In this document: positions 58,671 to 64,000 of the stretch, one piece after another
Layout of the letters: every line of letters begins with the position of its first letter
Numbering within the stretch: the first letter of the stretch is position 1
NCBI GenBank assembly: GCA_028554795.2
Contig: CM068829.1
Coordinates: forward strand, 132,829,325 to 132,893,324
Length of the DNA: 64,000 bases
Source: Sinohyriopsis cumingii
Lineage: Eukaryota; Mollusca; Bivalvia; Unionida; Unionidae
Direction of reading: 5' to 3'
Made by a program: the position numbers and the translations under genes
Notes under the pieces: generated by a model
What the model saw: the letters and a program-made list of their open reading frames with translations, nothing else
Database searches by the model: none
Told to the model about the DNA's origin: nothing

Positions 58671-58824
58671 GGAGAATTGTCATAGACTTAACAGAAAACA
58701 AAAATCAAATTCAGGAAGCCATTGCTGGCAATGGCGATGGTATCTCCTTATCATTATTTTCCTTTTTGATCATTTACCTTATTCATTCTTTAGCCTTCCT
58801 CAAATTATTACTCTCCATCTTGAC

Positions 58825-58935
58825 TCATTGGGAGCTATAAGAAGCATACTCAAACGTGACTAACCAAACTTCCACCATGCTTAAATCATCCGCTTCTTCT
58901 TGCAACTCCATCTTGTCTAGATTGTCGCTAGCCAT
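58825..58935 (-). CDS. 36-codon ORF with promoter-like module upstream
   Basis: From ATG at 58935 (MASDNLDKMELQEEADDLSM then VEVWLVTFEYASYSSQ) to TGA at 58825-58827. Too short to identify, but it carries the same upstream module, TATA-like box and spacing as the frame at 21153, and a W-L-V-x-x-E-Y-A stretch resembling the W-M-V-D-G-E-Y-A stretch there. The two may be paralogues, this one truncated. Confidence 0.4.
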   Translation of the reverse strand: MASDNLDKMELQEEADDLSMVEVWLVTFEYASYSSQ

Positions 58936-58969
58936 TGTTGATCATTCAATGTTGAATAGCGCGATTGAA

Positions 58970-59020
58970 GAACGCTATGTTTTATTACCACAAACACGGA
59001 CGTGAAGGAAAATATCCCCT
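58970..59020 (-). promoter_or_regulatory. promoter-like module, second copy
   Basis: 26-bp block at 58995-59020 (plus strand CACGGACGTGAAGGAAAA ... TCCCCT), 25/26 identical to 21216-21241. A TAATAAAA TATA-like box (minus strand) follows at about 58979-58986, then TCGCGCTATTC at about 58955-58965, and ATG at 58935. Confidence 0.5.
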
Positions 59021-59292
59021 CACACCAACTACACATATCGCATACCAAATAACCCATAGCGATAATAGTGCTAATTTAAAATAACTTTTACAAACCAACA
59101 CACTGCTATCGACAAATAACTTTAATCTTCTTACCAACAAATAAGGGAGAAGGAAAGCTTTTCTTCCGAAAATACACACTCAAATCATCTCTTACAATTA
59201 CACTAGTCATGTGAGTTAGTCTTTATGCTTACATTACTCCACATACACACAAAACACACACTTATTCGACTAGGGACAATAGGTTGTTATAT

Positions 59293-59295
<3 letters not shown>

Positions 59296-59345
<50 letters not shown>
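59296..59345. repeat. (CA)n microsatellite
   Basis: About 22 CA units, then CACTCACACACAC. Further short CA runs occur at 59448-59458 and 59570-59590. Confidence 0.96.
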
Positions 59346-59899
59346 ACACTATGACATAAGTGTTTATAGTCCCATACTACTGTACATTCGCACACAAAAC
59401 CCACTCATGAGTGCAGGGACAATGGCAATTTTGTTAAGGGAAAAAAGACACACACACATAATATTGGTAAACTGATTAGTCTCTCTTTTCTGGAGATCTG
59501 GTTACCCCTTAGAAGGGCTATTTTCATAACTCCAAAAGCACCTGTCAATAATTACACTTCTTAGGTCTGGCCACACACACACACGCACACCCACAAGCGA
59601 AATGTCAGGATTGAATTGGCGACTTATCATTACCTGTGAAGCAAGAAAAACAATGGATACCTTGGAACCTTATTACCTTTTGAAAAACACTTCGTACACC
59701 GCTTCTTGGAATCTTTCCATTTATAAAGAGTCTCCACCATTCAAAGAGCGATAAGAGTCTTCCATAACTTTTAATAGTCTAGTCTAGACTTACTTCTCGC
59801 AAAAACTGTTGACTATTGTCGAATTCGGCATACAAGATGACGTTCACCATCTCGGTTAGGGCTTCCGCAAACTGAAGTTCCACACAAAGTTGACCAGAA
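59346..59899. other. CA-rich spacer, no gene
   Basis: Loose repetition of CACACAAAAC, ACTCATGAGTGCAGGGACAA and GACTAGGGACAA-like words either side of the CA repeat. No coding text recognised. Confidence 0.45.
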
Positions 59900-59929
59900 T
59901 TTATAGGGTGGAAATGTCCCTCATCCCTG

Positions 59930-60906
59930 CCTTTGTCTGGAGTGAAATCAAAAGCCACAAAGCCTAGCCTCCTGCATAATCGTCGTACGAAATGCCGTGA
60001 CTGTTGTTGGTCCCTAACAGTCCTGTGGTTTGGTACAAGGACAAATACGATTTCAAATAATTCTTCTTGTCAAAGTCAAGTTAGAACTCTGGTACACAAG
60101 GTCTTGGCATCGCGACTGACTTCAATCTTGGACACCTTGTAATGATCAAAATCGAAAGTATTTTAATCGTGCGCTCAGTTGATGGCTTTATTGCTAATGA
60201 TGCCAATCATTAAACATTTGGGTAACTGTCCTTGGAACAGTTGATCTTCGATCTTGGATCAGTGTCCAGCGGCAACGGTGAGGGTTTACCCTTGCACGAG
60301 TCGTATCGGATACTTGGCGGTCGTTCTGCTCAAAGTGTAACTGTTGTCGTTTCCAAACTTAGGTAACACTTCCACGAGTCGCACGTAGAGTCAGGCTTCT
60401 TTGATTATGGTTTTGTACTCGTTGGCATGGGGTATCAAATGGAAAACGGTACTGCTTCAATTCAGTCTCTGGTGGATATCAACACAGTTCGGCAAATACT
60501 TTTCTTGCAACCACATGTCCAAATGCAAACGTTACATCAGTTCCAAACTACGTCCTTGCAGGATTATATTTCCACTTGTTAAATCCCATATTGTGTGGAT
60601 CGTCAGCTGCTGTCAGGACTGTGTCATTAAATTAGTCCACAGTCATTGTGTCAGATTTCCATGCTACGCAAGCATCAGAAGAGTATTCCTGACATCTTTT
60701 CCGTTCGTCAAGAAACTTTTGATGTACGCTCGGTAAGGGTAAGTATCCATGCTGCTGCTGACCAGTTTGTTATTCAAGTACAAATTAACTTTGCTGAACA
60801 AGGAATGCATGAAAATATTTACTGGGGCTAGTCTGGAATCGGCACCCGGAAAGGGGTGTTCCGTTTTGATAACTTTCACTTTCAGGTACAAGTAACTGCT
60901 ATTCAA
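59930..60906 (-). pseudogene. F54H12.2-like major capsid protein, element C
   Basis: The best segment, 60664-60906, contains APVNIFMHSLFSKVNLYLNN, KLVSSSMDTYPYRAYIKSFL and TNGKDVRNTLL. This is the highly recognisable strand-loop region of the F54H12.2-type protein annotated in many invertebrate genomes, now regarded as a Maverick capsid protein. Downstream text (DDPHNMGFNKWKYNPA region near 60550-60610) is decayed. It is broken. Confidence 0.75.
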
Positions 60907-61250
60907 ATCGATGTAATCTTCGGCCTGTCTTTGACTTCAAATTCGATGGGGGCTGAGGTCGTCAACATAGCAAACAGACCCAGTTCTGACTTAGAACATT
61001 CGCAAGACTCTCGGTGCATCATTTTCTCTCTCTGCTGTTTAATAATCAAAGATGTCTAATTCTCTGACTTTTCTTCTTTTCTTTGTCGTTCTAGGCCTGT
61101 GTGTGTAAAGAACTCTGGCGGGGTGTCTTTGTCGTCTCCTTCTGCCTTGTCCTTGCTGTCGTGTCAGGGAAGCAGGAATGCCTGACTGGGCAGCATTCAA
61201 TATATTTATAGGAGCTTATTGTGGACCCAAAATGCCTTTCTCAGTTTGAA
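60907..61250. other. interval in element C without recognised gene
   Basis: Probably the N-terminal end of the capsid gene on the minus strand and its upstream spacer. The text is too decayed to assign. Confidence 0.4.
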
Positions 61251-61469
61251 TCAACACATTTTACCAGCTCTCAAGTAGGAATCTTTGGGGGTTTGCTGGT
61301 CGATGATGATATTTTGAAGAAATTCTTTTCCTAAGGTCAAAGCGGCATCTTTCAAGAAGTGCAATCCTCTCGTCACCTCCGATTTCAAAAGAAGGGCCAC
61401 CGAAAGAAACGCTGATTTCAACATATCTCCTAAACCATGTCCTCTCTCTCGAGCTACTCCTCGGTACAC
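61251..61469 (-). pseudogene. small Maverick protein next to capsid, element C
   Basis: 72 codons: MYRGVARERGHGLGDMLKSA followed by a hydrophobic stretch and ALTLGKEFLQNIII. The YRG...RGHG(L/I)G...K..F....P.L.. pattern recurs in Maverick genes beside the F54H12.2-like capsid gene and may be a core or scaffold protein. Confidence 0.55.
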
Positions 61470-61499
61470 AGGATACTTGGCTTACAAGTCGTTAGAGAA

Positions 61500-62421
61500 T
61501 CATTTTGAAAATGTAGTTTCACTGTGACTTTCTCTTTGGAGAATGAAATATTTTGTCCAGATTTCCTTTCATACCAATGTTGACATTGTCGAAATACGAC
61601 TTACTGACGGGCAAATAGTGAGGTTGTACAAACTTGCGGTGAATGTGATAGATGTTTCCACCTTCCTTGTTATTGGTTGTGGTAGAATCCGCTTTGAAAG
61701 GAATGACTCTCTGTAACGGTGCAGTTGTTTGTCCCAGTTGTCCTACACCACATCGGATTACTCAAAAATCAAACTCAATCCTTCGTTCAATTCTGCTATG
61801 ATGAAATAACTTTAAAAATCGGCTGTTGCTGAAGATACCATTGAATAATGTGATCTTCTCTCAGCCAAAAATGCAAAACAAACTGGAATTAAAAGGGATG
61901 GACAACGCTTGGGCATCAGTAAGTTACATTAACAGACGATGCGACATTTTATGGTAATCGATCGTGACATTTTTGTTCTGTTTAGTGAGAGCTTTGCAAA
62001 CCTGAGTGTCGAAAATAGTGGCAATCGTTTACACCAAATGTTGACCGTTGAAATAATAGCCCACCACGTTGTACTCCACCACATCAAAGTACACAAAGAT
62101 CAAATTTAACCCTTAGTTCAGTTCTACAGGGTAACGAAAGAAAACTCCAAAAATTCAAGTTGTTTGTGATAGATGGCATGGAACACTTGACCATCTTGAG
62201 GTCTCTACCCACAATGTAAAACAGTTCAGGACAAAATGTAATGAACAACGTTTTGGCATCCTAAATTTCATCCGCAGGTGACGAGCCACTTTATGGTACT
62301 CGATGGTGACACACCCTTTTGTTTTATCCAAGGCTTTGCCAAACAACGCATTCAATATGGAAACAATCGTGTCCATCAGATGTTGACCGTTACAATAATA
62401 GCCTGCAGGAGTTTGCGTCAT
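61500..62421 (-). pseudogene. minor-capsid-type protein with internal duplication, element C
   Basis: A TPAGYYCNGQHLMDTIVSIL segment (about 62340-62421) is echoed by a GYYFNGQHLV-like segment near 62030-62065, and both are followed by KT/Q.N.VTI.YHK text. GYY.(N)G.(H)L...IN..L is the motif of the penton-like minor capsid protein of Mavericks. Further text at 61560-61700 (IGMKGNLDKIFHSPKRKS region) is the more distal part. It is broken. Confidence 0.5.
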
Positions 62422-63081
62422 ATAGATGTACCGTGGAGTATCGGGTTACACTGGATCATTGTATAGATGAATCTACAGTTTCATTTTCATTCAAATATTG
62501 TTGTACTTGGTAGTTTAGAATCTCGAAGTGTTTTGATTTTCAATGATGTTTTTCATTTGTGTGGGGCGAATAATTTCCACCAATGGACTTCGTGATCCAA
62601 TTGGATGGCCTGATTTAATTTGGCCTTGAAACAGCACAAAGTATTGTGGGGAAACTCATCCATGGAACAGTCACTGGGTAAAGTTAAGTACGATTGCTTA
62701 TTCATACTTCCAGAATTATGCTGTATCGAAGTCAGAGGAGTGTCTAAAATAGGGTGTTGAAGTTGTGACTGTTGGGAGGGTGATGGAAGTTGGCCGAAAG
62801 GCTCCGATTGTTACCGGTGTATTTCGGGGGGGGGGGGCTGTGTAGAAGGTAACCGATGCAACCGCTGAGCACAATGGTTCACAATTGTTTGTGTCCTCGT
62901 TACAAACTCAATGGCAGCACCGATGACAATATAAAGATTTGGCAGAAAAAGACGATTTGCGTTTTAGGGAAAAGTTCTCCACACCACATCCACAAGGGTT
63001 GCTTTTGTAGATCTTGCAGAGAAGAACTCGGAGAAGGAGTGGTTACTGTTGTTGTTGAGGCTATGTTGAACGGCATGATGA
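62422..63081. other. spacer in element C, no gene recognised
   Basis: Contains a G11 homopolymer at 62827-62837 and short frames only. Confidence 0.4.
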
Positions 63082-64000
63082 TCACTTCTTTTTACAGTCG
63101 ATGACTTGTGAAGCGTCCATCCATGAATCAAAACTGGGAGGATATCCTTTCCAACGCACTTTGACTTCTTTGACACGTCGTTTTCCCACTTTACGAGATC
63201 TTTGATCGAGAATGATTTTGATGTTGTACACTTCGTCTTTCGTTTTGGTCACCCCTTGTAACTGGGTCAAGTAGAACGTTGTTTTTAACACGTGCCCGGT
63301 CATGTCTTTCAATTTATAAATGGCAGGATGACGACCACGCATTCGTCCAGTGACACAAAACAATTCGGTGATCCAGTTGGGTAAGTAACCTTTGTCGAAA
63401 GTGCGTTTGGTTTTTCAAGTGCGCACCCAATCTCCCGTCGACAACACTCCAACTTTTTTGGGGACATCCGCAGTCGGACGGTCACTTCGTTTTCACGAGT
63501 CACATCTTCGGGGATGCATCCGATACTCCGATGGTAAGATTGGTTGTACGCTTTGACCACGTGCGGTAAGACGTCTATGTACATGAGGGTGTGTTGATGC
63601 TTAAAATATTTCCACATGCGTTCTTTCTATGTGCGTTGAAAACGTTCCACGATGATTACTTTGGTTTCTAGATTCTCGGTGATGAAAACATGAATGTTTC
63701 GTTTCTTTAGTTTTTCTTTAAATGGAAAACTTGGTTCAGAATTCAGTGCCATTGTTCGCTCGCCATCGAAGAGGGTGACGACCGCATTGATTCAACACCA
63801 GTGTTAAGGCTTTTACTAAGTCAGAGCTCGATTTGGAAGTCAATGGCACGAGCCAGGCAAATTTGGAAAAGACGTCGATGACACAAAACAAATATTTTTA
63901 GTCACGATTGTCGGTGTCCAAATGAGAGACATCGGATAAATCCGCTTGCCATGGATGATCGATACCCTCCACTCGGGTGCGATTTCTACAAAATTTTCGT
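63082..64000 (-). pseudogene. Maverick integrase with C-terminal chromodomain, element C
   Basis: Minus strand, N-terminal part beyond the window. Core text near 63780-63960 (ADLSDVSHLDTDN and YLFCVIDVFSKFAWLVPLTS). Then HVVKAYNQSYHRSIGCIPED (about 63505-63565), and finally a chromodomain ending VKEVKVRWKGYPPSFDSWMD (about 63105-63165). VRWKGYP.SFDSW is the aromatic-cage part of the chromodomain, which in related elements is thought to guide insertion to marked chromatin. It is broken. Confidence 0.85.

Larger units (their letters stand above)
47650..58700 (+). mobile_element. Polinton-like element B (fossil), interrupted by a LINE
   Basis: Family: Polinton, closely related to element A and in opposite orientation. 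Parts: unknown N-terminal region (47.65-48.45), major capsid (48.48-49.12), core-type protein (49.14-49.54), protease (49.55-49.95), fiber (49.97-50.6), conserved virion-type protein end (50.6-50.82), then foreign sequence and an RTE-like LINE (50.83-55.62), then polymerase and helicase (55.64-58.66). Broken many times, more than element A. ATPase, integrase and PLA2 were not found. Terminal repeats not identified. Confidence 0.78.
59900..64000 (-). mobile_element. Polinton/Maverick-like element C (fossil), cut by the window end
   Basis: Family: Polinton/Maverick, but a different lineage from A and B. Read on the minus strand from 64.0 kb: chromodomain integrase (63.08-64.0 and beyond), minor-capsid-type protein with an internal duplication (61.5-62.42), small capsid-associated protein (61.25-61.47), and major capsid protein of the F54H12.2-like type (59.93-60.9). 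Broken, probably more than ten breaks; older than element A. The left end is near 59.9 kb, but no terminal repeat was identified. Confidence 0.75.

Noticed and set aside
60401-60736. 111-codon plus-strand frame
   Set aside because: It is the antisense of the F54H12.2-like capsid remnant on the minus strand.

Overview
The window reads as animal nuclear DNA, most likely from a mollusc or another lophotrochozoan. It is AT-rich and has spliced exons with GT-AG borders, long TA, TC and CA microsatellites, tRNA-headed SINEs, LINEs, a DIRS-type retroelement and several Polinton/Maverick-like virus fossils. The species call is an inference from the mixture of repeats and from one host gene; no species-specific marker was recognised.

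1-17.9 kb: the only well supported host gene. Four phase-0 exons on the + strand (about 2148/2213-2414, 2668-2748, 7407-7484 and 15239-15859) encode parts of a mitochondria-eating-protein-like (Mieap/SPATA18 family) protein. The last exon carries the characteristic C-terminal domain. The large intron before the last exon holds a 5'-truncated CR1/L2-like LINE (about 7.6-10.07 kb), a decayed DIRS-like relic (11.5-12.3 kb) and a 137-bp tandem duplication. An upstream intron holds a SINE with a clear target-site duplication.

17.9-33.9 kb: repeat-dominated. It contains a DIRS-like element with reverse transcriptase, RNase H and tyrosine recombinase traces (17.9-20.2 kb) and an unrecognised minus-strand coiled-coil ORF pair (20.66-21.15 kb). 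A conserved promoter-like module precedes that ORF pair and recurs at 59.0 kb. A 2.2-kb minisatellite of units of roughly 44 bp (21.26-23.45 kb) follows, then a nested pair of SINEs (27.9-28.5 kb) and a very degenerate array with a period of about 170 bp (30.96-32.2 kb).

33.9-58.7 kb: two related Polinton-like fossils arranged head to head around 47.65 kb. Element A (33.9-47.6 kb, mainly minus strand) shows packaging ATPase, PLA2 protein, integrase, a B-family DNA polymerase joined to an SF1 helicase and an HNH nuclease, a free HNH endonuclease, an HTH/coiled-coil protein, fiber, adenain-like protease, small core-type proteins and a double jelly-roll major capsid protein. Element B (47.65-50.8 and 55.64-58.7 kb, plus strand) repeats the capsid, core protein, protease, fiber and polymerase-helicase order. 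It is split by a SINE, a palindrome and a 3-kb RTE-like LINE. Both elements are broken, B much more than A.

58.7-64 kb: a short ORF carrying the same promoter-like module as the one at 21 kb, CA-rich sequence, then a third Polinton/Maverick fossil (element C, 59.9-64 kb and beyond). It belongs to a different lineage, with a chromodomain integrase and a capsid protein of the F54H12.2-like type.

The most interesting items are the polymerase-helicase-HNH locus of elements A and B, the repeat array at its 5' end, the near-perfect 53-bp inverted repeat at 41.1 kb, the head-to-head arrangement of A and B, and the promoter-like module shared by two otherwise unrecognised ORFs.
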